DNA of 34,165 nucleotides from Lentisphaeria bacterium (lineage in GTDB: Bacteria; Verrucomicrobiota; Lentisphaeria; Victivallales; Victivallaceae). The stretch is taken from positions 1 through 34,165 of the forward strand of contig JAFTIA010000055.1 in NCBI GenBank assembly GCA_017457105.1. Direction: 5' to 3'. The translations under genes were made by a program, and so were the position numbers. The first letter of the stretch is position 1; each line of letters starts with the position of its first letter. The notes beneath the pieces were generated by a model. The model was not told where the DNA came from, made no database searches, and worked only from the letters and a program-made list of their open reading frames with translations. Of the stretch, positions 9,183 to 17,337 are shown in pieces.

Positions 9183-10429
9183 TTGCCGTCAAGGTGAAAA
9201 GCCTCTATTTTTCCGGGATCGGCGGAGCGGGTATGGCCCCGCTGGCCCGGATCGCATTGGCCCGGGGATACCGGGTCGCCGGTTCCGATAAAGAACTGAA
9301 CAGCAAAACGGCGGAATTGAGCCGTCTGGGGGCCGTTGTCCACGCAGGACATGATGCGGCCCGCCTTCCTGAAGATTGTGATCTTCTTGTCTTTTCCTCT
9401 GCCATTCCGGAAGATAATCCGGAACGCATTGCCGCCCGTCAACGGGGCATTCCGGAAATGCGCCGTGGGGCATTTCTTGCGGAAATCGCCAAAGATTATC
9501 CTTTTTCCATCGCCGTATCCGGCTCTCACGGAAAAACTTCCATTACAGCCATGCTGGTTTGGATCCTGCAGAAAAACGGCAGACACCCCGGATATCTGAT
9601 AGGGGGTTCTGTGGATCATCTTTCCCCCGGAGATGCCGGGGACGGCACTGTTTTTGTAACCGAAGCCGATGAAAGTGACGGAACGCATACACTGCTCCAC
9701 CCCACCGTGGGGATCATTCCCAATATAGAAGACGACCACGCATGGAGCGTAGGCGGGCGGGAACAGCTTTTTCAAAACTTCCGTGCGTTTGCCGGGAATT
9801 GCCGGAAGGTGATCGTGCCGCAGGAAACAGCGGAAAGTTTCTTCCATACTGCCGGAATGGATCTGAATGTGCCGGGACCCGCCGGGTTCTGCGGATTTCA
9901 GAAGGCAGATGCTCTGCTGGCGGCAGCCGGAGCGGAAACATTGGGGATCTGCCGGGAGGATGCCTTTGCGGCACTGGCGGATTTCCCCGGGGTTCAGCGG
10001 CGCATGACCATCCATTATCAGAAGGACGGCTTGACCATTGTGGAAGATTACGCCCACCATCCTACGGAGGTTGCGGCGGCGGTGACATTGCTCCGGGAAC
10101 AATATCCCGGACAGCATCTCCATTTACTTTTTCAGCCTCACCGTTACGCACGGCTGGCGCAGTATTTTGACCGTTTTGCCGGAGAATTGCGGAAAGGAGA
10201 TTCCGTTACAGTGGCCCCGGTTTTTGCGGCGTGGACGGAAACGGGCAGTCTTGGCAGTGCGGAACTGGCAAACGCCATCGGGCCCAAAGCCCGGGCTGTG
10301 GAGGCGGGCTGGGAGGAGATCGCCGGACAGTCGCTTCAGAATCTCCCCCGTCCCGCGGTGCTGGCGGTGCTGGGCGCAGGGGATGTGGAAAAAGTCTTTT
10401 CTTATCTGCCGCCGGACGAATCATTTTAA
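9179..10429 (+). CDS. murC: MurC-like UDP-N-acetylmuramate--alanine ligase, shortened
   Basis: A 416-residue Mur ligase; typical MurC is about 450-490. Mur ligases add amino acids to the peptidoglycan precursor using ATP. Seen: a Rossmann start SGIGGAGMAPLARIA, the P-loop GSHGKTS, EADESDGTHTLLHP, NIEDDH, then DYAHHPTE and LFQPHRYARL, all MurC-type. The middle is short and the usual GxHNxxN nucleotide-contact motif, expected before the F-GV-RR segment, reads instead NVPGPAGFCGFQKADALLAAAG. It could be the real MurC, a divergent paralogue or a related ligase. The start is unsure: TTG at 9179 overlaps the guaB stop (TTGA), and GTG at 9194 is equally possible; neither has a clear ribosome site. 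Confidence 0.8.
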   Translation: MIAVKVKSLYFSGIGGAGMAPLARIALARGYRVAGSDKELNSKTAELSRLGAVVHAGHDAARLPEDCDLLVFSSAIPEDNPERIAARQRGIPEMRRGAFLAEIAKDYPFSIAVSGSHGKTSITAMLVWILQKNGRHPGYLIGGSVDHLSPGDAGDGTVFVTEADESDGTHTLLHPTVGIIPNIEDDHAWSVGGREQLFQNFRAFAGNCRKVIVPQETAESFFHTAGMDLNVPGPAGFCGFQKADALLAAAGAETLGICREDAFAALADFPGVQRRMTIHYQKDGLTIVEDYAHHPTEVAAAVTLLREQYPGQHLHLLFQPHRYARLAQYFDRFAGELRKGDSVTVAPVFAAWTETGSLGSAELANAIGPKARAVEAGWEEIAGQSLQNLPRPAVLAVLGAGDVEKVFSYLPPDESF

Positions 10430-10471
10430 AGTGTTATCGGTTTATCCCATGGATTTAAAGAGGTTTTCAAA

Positions 10472-11746
10472 ATGAAAAAAAGTTTTTTCATCCTGTTGAC
10501 CGGGGTATTGGCTGCCGGTCTTGCCGCCGCTGAAGTGATCACATTTGAAGCCCTGGATGCCATGCCCGTTTATAAATGCGGAGAAAAAGCAGAGTTCCAG
10601 TTGTCCGTAACAGAAAACGGTACGGCGGTCAAACAGGGGAAATATACCATTGTATTTTCTATGGATTCCAACCGGAAACTGGGCCGCCAAACGGTGGATC
10701 TGGCAAAGGGCAATCCGGCAAAAGTTTCCTTTACCATGCGAGATCCGGGCTTTCTGCTGGCACAGCTTTTCAATGAAAAAGGCCGCCCGGTCCTGATGAA
10801 GAACGCCAAAGGTAAAACTGTACCGGTCCTTGCCGGTGCCGGTTTTGACCCGGAAAAAATCCGGATGGGCTACGGGATGCCGGAAGATTTTATGAAATTC
10901 TGGGAAGACGGCCGCAAAATGATCGCCGCCAATCCCGTGAAACTGGAAAAGGTGGAAAAATACAGCAAGAAAAATTATACCACCTGGTATGTTACAGTGG
11001 ACAGTCTCAACAACGAAACGCTGACCGGATATTTGACCATTCCTGCAGGCAAGGGCCCGTTCCCGGCTTATATCACCGTTCCGGGTGCAGGTCCCGGGGT
11101 CAGCGGGCCCGCCCATCTGGCCCATAAAAATATCATCACCCTTGCCATGAATGTTCACAAATTCCCCACGGCGGATAATGCCGCAGAACAGAAAGCCCGT
11201 TATACTGCCGCTACCAAAGGCCGTCCCCCGTATGCGACCTGGGGTGCGGGCAACCGGGACACCTATTTTTTCCGCAGTGTTTATGTGGGGATCGACCGGG
11301 TGATCAACTACATTGCCGCCATGCCGGAATGGGATAAAAAACACATGGTCATTGACGGTTCCAGTCAGGGCGGCGGTGCCGCTTTGCTGCTGGCCGGATA
11401 CAACCGGAACATTACGGCTCTCGCCGCCAATGTTCCTTCTTTGTGCGACCACGGCGGATTTCTTCTGGGCCGTTCCTCCGGCGGCCCACGCTTGAGCAAG
11501 ACCAAAGATCCTGCCGCCTATACCCCCTATTTTGATGCCGGGAATTTTGCCGGATATATCCGGGTCCCGGCACTGGTGAGCTGCGGATTTTTGGATCGAA
11601 CCTGTTCGCCCTCATCCATCTATGCGGTTTACAATCAGCTCCGTGGGGAAAAGCGGATGATCTGTCTTCCCCGGGAGGGGCATACGGTTTCCAAAAAATT
11701 TGCCAAAGCCCGCGACAAATTTATTCTTGAACAACTGGGATTTTGA
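10472..11746 (+). CDS. Secreted acetyl-xylan-esterase-like (AXE1) alpha/beta hydrolase, paralogue 1
   Basis: A 424-residue protein with a signal peptide (MKKSFFILLTGVLAAGLAAAE, likely cut near AAA-E). Residues ~25-125 form an Ig-like N-terminal domain, and the rest is an AXE1/cephalosporin-C-deacetylase-type hydrolase: YLTIPAGKGPFPAYITVPGAG, then GSSQGG with nucleophile S298, SCGFLD with D375, and EGHTV with H404 as the expected triad. It likely removes acyl groups from polysaccharide in the periplasm or outside; the exact substrate is unknown. An AAAGAGG site precedes the ATG. It starts 42 bases after murC, with no clear promoter of its own. It is the first of three tandem copies of the same architecture. 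Confidence 0.88.
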   Translation: MKKSFFILLTGVLAAGLAAAEVITFEALDAMPVYKCGEKAEFQLSVTENGTAVKQGKYTIVFSMDSNRKLGRQTVDLAKGNPAKVSFTMRDPGFLLAQLFNEKGRPVLMKNAKGKTVPVLAGAGFDPEKIRMGYGMPEDFMKFWEDGRKMIAANPVKLEKVEKYSKKNYTTWYVTVDSLNNETLTGYLTIPAGKGPFPAYITVPGAGPGVSGPAHLAHKNIITLAMNVHKFPTADNAAEQKARYTAATKGRPPYATWGAGNRDTYFFRSVYVGIDRVINYIAAMPEWDKKHMVIDGSSQGGGAALLLAGYNRNITALAANVPSLCDHGGFLLGRSSGGPRLSKTKDPAAYTPYFDAGNFAGYIRVPALVSCGFLDRTCSPSSIYAVYNQLRGEKRMICLPREGHTVSKKFAKARDKFILEQLGF

Positions 11747-11782
11747 TCCTGCAAAAAAACTGACGGTATTTTTCAAAAAAAT

Positions 11783-11818
11783 TTGCCGGAATCCTTTTGC
11801 GGGTATATAGTATATACC
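11783..11818 (+). promoter_or_regulatory. Promoter with overlapping 17-bp palindromic operator candidate
   Basis: TTGCCG at 11783-11788, a 17-base spacer and TATAGT at 11806-11811 make a plausible promoter for the second esterase. Positions 11802-11818 read GGTATATAGTATATACC, a perfect palindrome of two 8-bp arms around a single G, covering the -10. A protein bound there would block or steer RNA polymerase. The palindrome is seen directly; its role as an operator is inference. No equivalent is visible before the first or third esterase. Confidence 0.55.
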
Positions 11819-11869
11819 AGAGTTCTGTTTTTAAAATTTCAAAACAACCCAATCATAGGAGTTTTCACG

Positions 11870-13153
11870 ATGAAAAAGTTGTGTTTCGCAGTGATGGCAA
11901 CTGTTTTTGCAGTGAGCCTTGCCGCCGCAGAAGTGCTGACTTTTACGCCGGAAGCCAAGCTGCCGGTTTACACATGCGGCGAAAAAGCCAAATTCATCCT
12001 GTCCGTTTTTGACAACGGCAAGGCTGTGACCAATGGCAAGTACACCGTTGTTTACACGCTGGACGGCAATAAAACTCTCGACAGTCAGGAAGTGGATCTT
12101 GCCAAGGGGAATCCGGCGACGGTTTCCGTTACGCTGGACGAGCCGGGTTTTGTGCTGGCGCGCGTTCTGAATTCTGCCGGGAAACCGGCGATGACGCCCG
12201 GGGCCAAAGGGAAAAAAGTTCCCGCCCTCGCCGGTGCAGCTTTTGACCCGGAAAAAATCAAGATGGGGTATGATCTTCCCAAAGATTTCATGGCTTTCTG
12301 GGAAGCCGGGAATAAACAGATCGCCGGCGAAAAAGTCAAGCTGGAAAAGGTGGAAAAATACAGCAAGGGCAGTTTCACCACCTATTATGTCACGATCAAT
12401 ACCCTCAACAACGAAACCCTGACCGGGTATCTTTCTGTTCCCAAGGCCAAGGGGAAATATCCTGCCTATATCACCGTTCCCGGTGCCGGTCCCGGTTTTG
12501 TGGGTCCTGCTTCGCAGTGGGCTGGTAAAAATGTGATCACCCTTACGATGAACGTTCACAAGTTCCCCACAGCGGACAATGCCGCGGAGCAGAGAGCCCG
12601 TTACGCTGAAAGCCAGAAGATCAAGCCGCACTATCCCGCCCGCGGTGCCGGAAACCGGGATACCTATTTCTTCCGCAGTGTTTATGTGGGGATCAACCAT
12701 GTGATCAACTATGTTGCCGCCATGCCGGAATGGGACAGGAAACACATGGTCATTGACGGTTCCAGCCAGGGCGGCGGCTCTGCATTGATCCTTTCCGGGC
12801 TGAACAAAAACATCACGGCTCTTGCCGCAAACGTTCCGGCTCTCTGCGACCACGGCGGTGTCAAGACCGGCCGTTCCTCCGGCTGGCCCCGGCTGGACCG
12901 GCAGAAGAATGCCGATGCTTTCGCGCCCTACTTCGATGCCGCCAACTTTGCCAGATTCATCAAAGTTCCGGCACTGGTGAGCTGCGGATTTATTGACACC
13001 ACCTGCTCCCCCTCTTCCGTGTACGCTGCCTACAATCAGCTCAAGGGGGATAAGCAGATGGTCCACGTGCCGCTGGAAGGCCACACGGTTTCCAAGGCTT
13101 ATGTTGCGATCCGCAATGACTTTGTGGCAAAGCATCTGGGGCTGACCGAGTAA
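11870..13153 (+). CDS. Secreted acetyl-xylan-esterase-like (AXE1) alpha/beta hydrolase, paralogue 2
   Basis: A 427-residue protein, close to its upstream neighbour along its whole length. The signal peptide is MKKLCFAVMATVFAVSLAAAE. It has the same N-terminal Ig-like domain and AXE1 domain, with S299 in GSSQGG, D376 in SCGFIDTTC and H405 in EGHTV. The frame is open upstream to 11783, but the ATG at 11870 has TAGGAG eight bases before it and begins a proper signal peptide. It has its own promoter with a palindrome on the -10, so it may be regulated independently of the first copy. Role inferred as for paralogue 1. Confidence 0.88.
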   Translation: MKKLCFAVMATVFAVSLAAAEVLTFTPEAKLPVYTCGEKAKFILSVFDNGKAVTNGKYTVVYTLDGNKTLDSQEVDLAKGNPATVSVTLDEPGFVLARVLNSAGKPAMTPGAKGKKVPALAGAAFDPEKIKMGYDLPKDFMAFWEAGNKQIAGEKVKLEKVEKYSKGSFTTYYVTINTLNNETLTGYLSVPKAKGKYPAYITVPGAGPGFVGPASQWAGKNVITLTMNVHKFPTADNAAEQRARYAESQKIKPHYPARGAGNRDTYFFRSVYVGINHVINYVAAMPEWDRKHMVIDGSSQGGGSALILSGLNKNITALAANVPALCDHGGVKTGRSSGWPRLDRQKNADAFAPYFDAANFARFIKVPALVSCGFIDTTCSPSSVYAAYNQLKGDKQMVHVPLEGHTVSKAYVAIRNDFVAKHLGLTE

Positions 13154-13178
13154 GGTTTACCGTTGATAAAATCCGTAT

Positions 13179-13214
13179 CCCGGCTGGAAAATTCCGGCCG
13201 GGAAACTATTTTTT
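13179..13214 (+). terminator. Hairpin with T-run between esterases 2 and 3
   Basis: CCCGGCTGGAA (13179-13189) pairs with TTCCGGCCGGG (13192-13202), with one G-T pair; the innermost A-T pairs would open to form the loop. A run of six T lies at 13209-13214, six bases past the stem. This could terminate part of the transcription from paralogue 2 and lower expression of paralogue 3. The offset T-run makes it less than ideal. Confidence 0.45.
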
Positions 13215-13228
13215 ACAGAGGAACGATC

Positions 13229-14497
13229 ATGAAAAAACTTTTTCTTTTCTGCAGTGTGCTTTTTGCAGCGGCCATGATGTTTGCCGCAGATTTACAGTAC
13301 AGTTTGAAGACAAAAGATGCCATGCCGGTTTACAAGTGCGGCGAAAAGGCGGAATTTATTTTTGAGGTGAAGCAGGATGGCGAGCTTGTCAATGAAGGCA
13401 AATATTTCCTGAACATCACCAATGGCGGCTTGAAGGTGCTGGATATTGTGGAAGCGGATCTTGCCAAAGCCAATCCGGTGAAATTTACCGCCACGCTGAA
13501 AGAACCGGGCTTCATTCTGGTTCTGGCCAATGATGCCAATAAAAAACGCATTCCGGACCCCGTCAAGCGCGGCACCTCCCAGCTCTCTGCCGGTGCCGGT
13601 TTCGAGCCGGAAAAGATCAAAATGGTTTACGATTGCCCCGCTGATTTCATGGATTTCTGGAAGGCAAACCGCAAGGCACTGGCCGATACTCCCGTCCAGC
13701 TGACGGAAGATCCCCGGAGCAATAAGGATTACAAAGTCTGGAAGGTGACGATCGAATCTCTGAACGGCCACACCCTCCATGGCTGGCTCTCTGTTCCCAC
13801 CGGCAAAGGACCGTTCCCTGCCTTTGTGCAGGTCCCGCCCGCCGGGCCGGGGGCTGTGGGGCCTGTGGCACAGTACGCCAAAGAAGCGATCACGCTGGTC
13901 ATCAACGTTCACCGTTACGCCTCTGCCGATAACTGGACGGAACAGGCGGAACGGCACAAAAAATTTGCCGGGAACTATCCCAGAGCCGGGGCTGGCAGCC
14001 GGGACACCTATTTCTACCGTGCAGTTTACACCGGTGTGGACCGTGCCATCAACTATGTTGCCGCCATGCCGGAATGGGATAAGAAACACATGGTCACTTC
14101 CGGTTCCAGTCAGGGCGGCGGTTCTGCCATTATCCTGGCGGGGCTGAACAAGAACATCACCGCACTGGCCGGCAACGTTCCGGCACTGTGCGACCACGGC
14201 GGGTACAAAGTCGGCCGTAAATCCGGCTGGCCCATGCTGCACGGGTTCAAGGATGCAGATCAGTGGGCGCCGTATTTTGATGCAGCCAACTTTGCCAAAT
14301 TTATCAAAGTCCCGGCTCTGATCAGCTGCGGCTTCATTGATACGACCTGCCATCCGGCTTCCATCTACGCGGCGTACAATCAGATCCAGTCGCCCAAAAA
14401 GATGGTCCACATGCCGGAAATGGGTCACGGCAGCACCCGGGAATTCGGCCGGGAACAGAATGCATTTGTTCTGAAACATCTGGGGTTGGCAAAATAA
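13229..14497 (+). CDS. Secreted acetyl-xylan-esterase-like (AXE1) alpha/beta hydrolase, paralogue 3
   Basis: A 422-residue third copy, more diverged than the first two. The signal peptide is MKKLFLFCSVLFAAAMMFAAD. The N-terminal domain keeps DAMPVYKCGEKAEF. The hydrolase triad candidates are S294 in GSSQGG, D371 in SCGFIDTTC and H400 in EMGHGST. The sequence before the active site is altered (HRYASADNWTEQAERHKKFAGNYPRAGAGSRDTYF rewritten relative to the KFPTADNAAEQ of the others), which may change substrate choice. The ATG at 13229 has AGAGGAA upstream and follows a hairpin; the frame is open to 13163 but that extension has no support. Confidence 0.86.
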   Translation: MKKLFLFCSVLFAAAMMFAADLQYSLKTKDAMPVYKCGEKAEFIFEVKQDGELVNEGKYFLNITNGGLKVLDIVEADLAKANPVKFTATLKEPGFILVLANDANKKRIPDPVKRGTSQLSAGAGFEPEKIKMVYDCPADFMDFWKANRKALADTPVQLTEDPRSNKDYKVWKVTIESLNGHTLHGWLSVPTGKGPFPAFVQVPPAGPGAVGPVAQYAKEAITLVINVHRYASADNWTEQAERHKKFAGNYPRAGAGSRDTYFYRAVYTGVDRAINYVAAMPEWDKKHMVTSGSSQGGGSAIILAGLNKNITALAGNVPALCDHGGYKVGRKSGWPMLHGFKDADQWAPYFDAANFAKFIKVPALISCGFIDTTCHPASIYAAYNQIQSPKKMVHMPEMGHGSTREFGREQNAFVLKHLGLAK

Positions 14498-14545
14498 GCC
14501 GTTCCCGGGAAAAAATATAATATACACACAGGAGCATTGTTTGAT

Positions 14546-15925
14546 ATGGCATTGTGGGGTGGTAGATTCAGTCAGGATCCGCAGGCGGATGTGGCCCGTC
14601 TGTCGGAATCCATTTCTTTTGACAAAAGGTTGTACCGGCATGACATCATGGGGAGCAAGGCCCATGTGGCCATGCTCGCCAAACAGGGGATCATTCCGGA
14701 AGCGACGGCACTGGCGATCCGTGCGGAACTCGATGAGATCTGCAAACGCATCGAAGCCGGTGATTTCAAGTACGATATTGCCATGGAAGACATCCACATG
14801 CATATCGAAAGCGCCCTGATCGGCAAACTGGGTGCGGAAGGGGCGCGGGTACACTCCGCCCGCAGCCGCAACGATCAGGTGGCGCTGGATATCCGTCTTT
14901 ATCTGCGGGATGCGGTGGATGGACTGATTGCCGGTCTGCGGGAATTTCAAAAGGCACTGGTGGACCGTGCCGCGGCGGATCCGGAAGCGATCCTGCCCGG
15001 GTTCACCCATCTCCAGCATGCACAGGTGGTGCTTTTTGCCCATCATCTGCTGGCGTATGTGGAAATGTTTGACCGGGATGCGGAGCGTCTGGCAGATTGC
15101 CGGAAGCGTTTGAATGTGATGCCGCTGGGTTCCGGGGCACTGGCAGGTTCCACCCTGCCCATCGACCGTCAGGCGGTATGCGATGAATTGCAGTTCGACC
15201 GGATCACCCGCAACAGCATGGATGCGGTGGCAGACCGGGATTTTGCCATTGAACTCCTGAGTGCGCTGGCGATTTTCGGGGTGCATGTTTCGCGGTTGTC
15301 GGAAGATATCGTGCTGTGGAGTTCCCAGGAATTCGGCTTTATTGAATTGGGCGATGCCTTCTGCACCGGTTCCAGTCTGATGCCGCAGAAGAAAAATCCG
15401 GACGTGGCGGAACTTTCCCGGGGCAAATGCGCCCGGCTGTGCGGCGATTTGATGTCGCTCCTCACGCTGTGCAAGGGCCTGCCCCTGACCTACAACCGGG
15501 ATCTGCAGGAAGACAAGGAGCAGATTTTTGATGCACTGGATACAGCAGAACTGATTTTGAAAGTCTATCCCCCCATGATCGGCTCCATGGAGATCCGTGC
15601 GGACCGGATGCGGGAAGCGGCGGCGGATCCGGCACTGATGGCTACCGATCTTGCCGAAGAACTGGTGAAACTGGGCGTTCCGTTCCGGGATGCTCACCAC
15701 AGAGTCGGTGCATTTGTAAAGTATTGCAAAGACAAAAATGTGGCACTGGATCAGGTTCCGCTGGAAGAAATGCAGCTGACCATTCCGGAAGCCACGCCGG
15801 TCTTTCTGGAACTCTTCTCTCCGGAAAAGAGTGTTGCCAAACGGGATATCCCCGGCGGCACCGGTTACGCCCAGGTGGCAAGCCAGATCGCCCGCTGGCA
15901 AAAGGTGTTGAGCGAAACGATTTGA
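14546..15925 (+). CDS. argH: Argininosuccinate lyase
   Basis: A 459-residue lyase of the fumarase/aspartase superfamily that splits argininosuccinate into arginine and fumarate. The start MALWGGRFSQDPQADVARLSES is typical, HSARSRNDQVALD is the conserved second region, and GSSLMPQKKNPD at residues 275-286 is the signature with catalytic S277. The ATG at 14546 was preferred to the TTG at 14537 because ArgH proteins begin MxLWGGRF; AGGAG at 14530-14534 serves it with a somewhat long spacer of 11. A perfect TATAAT at 14516-14521 suggests its own promoter, although I find no good -35. Length is as usual. argB is 3 kb downstream. Confidence 0.96.
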   Translation: MALWGGRFSQDPQADVARLSESISFDKRLYRHDIMGSKAHVAMLAKQGIIPEATALAIRAELDEICKRIEAGDFKYDIAMEDIHMHIESALIGKLGAEGARVHSARSRNDQVALDIRLYLRDAVDGLIAGLREFQKALVDRAAADPEAILPGFTHLQHAQVVLFAHHLLAYVEMFDRDAERLADCRKRLNVMPLGSGALAGSTLPIDRQAVCDELQFDRITRNSMDAVADRDFAIELLSALAIFGVHVSRLSEDIVLWSSQEFGFIELGDAFCTGSSLMPQKKNPDVAELSRGKCARLCGDLMSLLTLCKGLPLTYNRDLQEDKEQIFDALDTAELILKVYPPMIGSMEIRADRMREAAADPALMATDLAEELVKLGVPFRDAHHRVGAFVKYCKDKNVALDQVPLEEMQLTIPEATPVFLELFSPEKSVAKRDIPGGTGYAQVASQIARWQKVLSETI

Positions 15926-15949
15926 AATTTTTCAAAGTTGTGCTATATT
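15922..15949 (+). promoter_or_regulatory. Sigma70-type promoter for the rpmF operon
   Basis: TTGAAA at 15922-15927, a 16-base spacer and TATATT at 15944-15949. The -35 lies within TTTGAAATTTTTCAAA (15921-15936), a near-perfect inverted repeat that overlaps the end of argH. The start codon of rpmF is 78 bases downstream, leaving room for a short leader. Confidence 0.6.
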
Positions 15950-16027
15950 AAAGGGCTTGATTGAATGATCGAGTGTGCGAATCGGTTGAATATTTTGTTT
16001 TTTTAAGTATAAGGAAGGAGTTGAAAA

Positions 16028-16210
16028 ATGGCAGTTCCGAAGAGAAAACAGTCCCGGATGAAGAAGAATCAGCGCAAGGCGGCGAACCGTTACAAGGGCG
16101 TTCAGGCGACCTTCTGCACCCAGTGCGGTGCTCCGGCGGTGCCCCATCGCGTTTGCCCGTCCTGCGGCATGTATGGCCAGAAGCAGGTCGTTGCTACTGC
16201 TGCTGAATAA
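16028..16210 (+). CDS. rpmF: 50S ribosomal protein L32
   Basis: A 60-residue L32 beginning MAVPKRKQSRMKKNQRKA, the standard opening, followed by a zinc ribbon of C30, C33, C43 and C46 (CTQC...CPSC), so this is the zinc-binding form. The ribosome site AAGGAAGGAG lies just upstream of the ATG. It heads the common bacterial rpmF-plsX-fabH arrangement, here continued by argB-aroK-aroC. A short TGCGT/ACGCA hairpin (16218-16234) sits between it and plsX. Confidence 0.97.
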   Translation: MAVPKRKQSRMKKNQRKAANRYKGVQATFCTQCGAPAVPHRVCPSCGMYGQKQVVATAAE

Positions 16211-16248
16211 GCAGTTCTGCGTTTTTATTACGCAAACGAGGTAAAAAA

Positions 16249-17289
16249 ATGAAGATCGCAGTGGATGCCATGGGTGGCGACTTTGCCCCCGGAGTTGCGA
16301 TGGAAGGTACCGCACAAGCCCTTGCTGATTTTCCGGATTATGAGATCGTTCTGGTCGGTCATACCGCCAAATTGAAATTTTATCTGGAAAAATACGGCAT
16401 TGCGGGGCATCCGCGGATCACGCTGCATCACGCCCCGGAAGTGGTGGAGATGCGGGAATTATCCTCCACCAGTCTGCGGAGCAAGAAACATTCTTCGCTG
16501 ACGGAGTGTGCCAGACTTTTGAAGTCCAAAGAAGTGGACGGCATGGTCACCGCCGGACATACCGGTGCCACGGTGGCGGCGACCAAAGTTCTGGTGCGTA
16601 CCCTGCCCGGGGTGGACCGGCCTGCATTGGCGGCGAGTATGCCTGCGCAGGGCGGCCGTTTTCTGGTGGTGGATGCCGGTGCCAATACGGATTGCACCCC
16701 CACCAACCTTGTACAGTTTGCACTGATGGGGGAGATTTATGCACGGTTCCTTTACAAGAAGGATCATCCCCGTGTGGGTCTGTTGAGCGTCGGCGGGGAA
16801 GATGTGAAGGGCAATGATCTTACCAAGAAGGTCTTTCCCGTGCTGGATGAACGGGTCCCGAACTTTGTCGGCAATGTGGAAGCGGACACCGTGTTTGAAG
16901 GGGCGGCAGACGTTTTGGTCAGCGATGGTTTTTCCGGCAACGTCTTTTTGAAAGCCAGCGAAGGGCTGGCAAAATCCACGATTTACTGGCTCAAAGAGGT
17001 CATGCTGAAGAACCCCCTCCGCATGACCGGCGCAAAAATGCTCACCAATGCCTTCCGTGAACTGAAAAATTACGGATCGTCGGAAGTGATCGGCGGCGCG
17101 CCGCTTCTGGGGATCAACGGGATCTGCATCATCGGCCATGGCGGCTCCACGCCGCTTTCGGTACGGAATGCGATCCGGGTCTGCGGCGAATGTATCAAGT
17201 TCCGTTTGAATGAACAGATTGTTGAAAGCCTGCAGAACGCACATTGTACTACTGCGGAACTTGCAGAGATCGAACGCCGCGATGCGTGA
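16249..17289 (+). CDS. plsX: Phosphate acyltransferase PlsX
   Basis: A 346-residue protein that makes acyl-phosphate from acyl-ACP for phospholipid synthesis at the membrane surface. It begins MKIAVDAMGGDFAP, the standard PlsX start, and contains VTAGHTGAT, VDAGANTDCTP, LLSVGGEDVKGND, DVLVSDGFSGNVFLKASEG and GGAPLLGINGICIIGHGGS, all family hallmarks. GAGGT six bases before the ATG is the ribosome site. Length is normal. It lies between rpmF and fabH, as in many bacteria. Confidence 0.97.
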   Translation: MKIAVDAMGGDFAPGVAMEGTAQALADFPDYEIVLVGHTAKLKFYLEKYGIAGHPRITLHHAPEVVEMRELSSTSLRSKKHSSLTECARLLKSKEVDGMVTAGHTGATVAATKVLVRTLPGVDRPALAASMPAQGGRFLVVDAGANTDCTPTNLVQFALMGEIYARFLYKKDHPRVGLLSVGGEDVKGNDLTKKVFPVLDERVPNFVGNVEADTVFEGAADVLVSDGFSGNVFLKASEGLAKSTIYWLKEVMLKNPLRMTGAKMLTNAFRELKNYGSSEVIGGAPLLGINGICIIGHGGSTPLSVRNAIRVCGECIKFRLNEQIVESLQNAHCTTAELAEIERRDA

Positions 17290-17337
17290 TTTCTCCAAGG
17301 TTCGTTTACATATTTTTGACCTATCAGGAGAACAGCT

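Noticed and set aside
11747-11760. Hairpin GGAT-TTTG-ATCC at the end of the first esterase as a terminator
   Set aside because: Only four pairs and no T-run; too weak.
16218-16234. TGCGT/ACGCA hairpin between rpmF and plsX as a terminator
   Set aside because: Five pairs only, no T-run after it, and plsX follows with a good ribosome site; at most it tunes expression.
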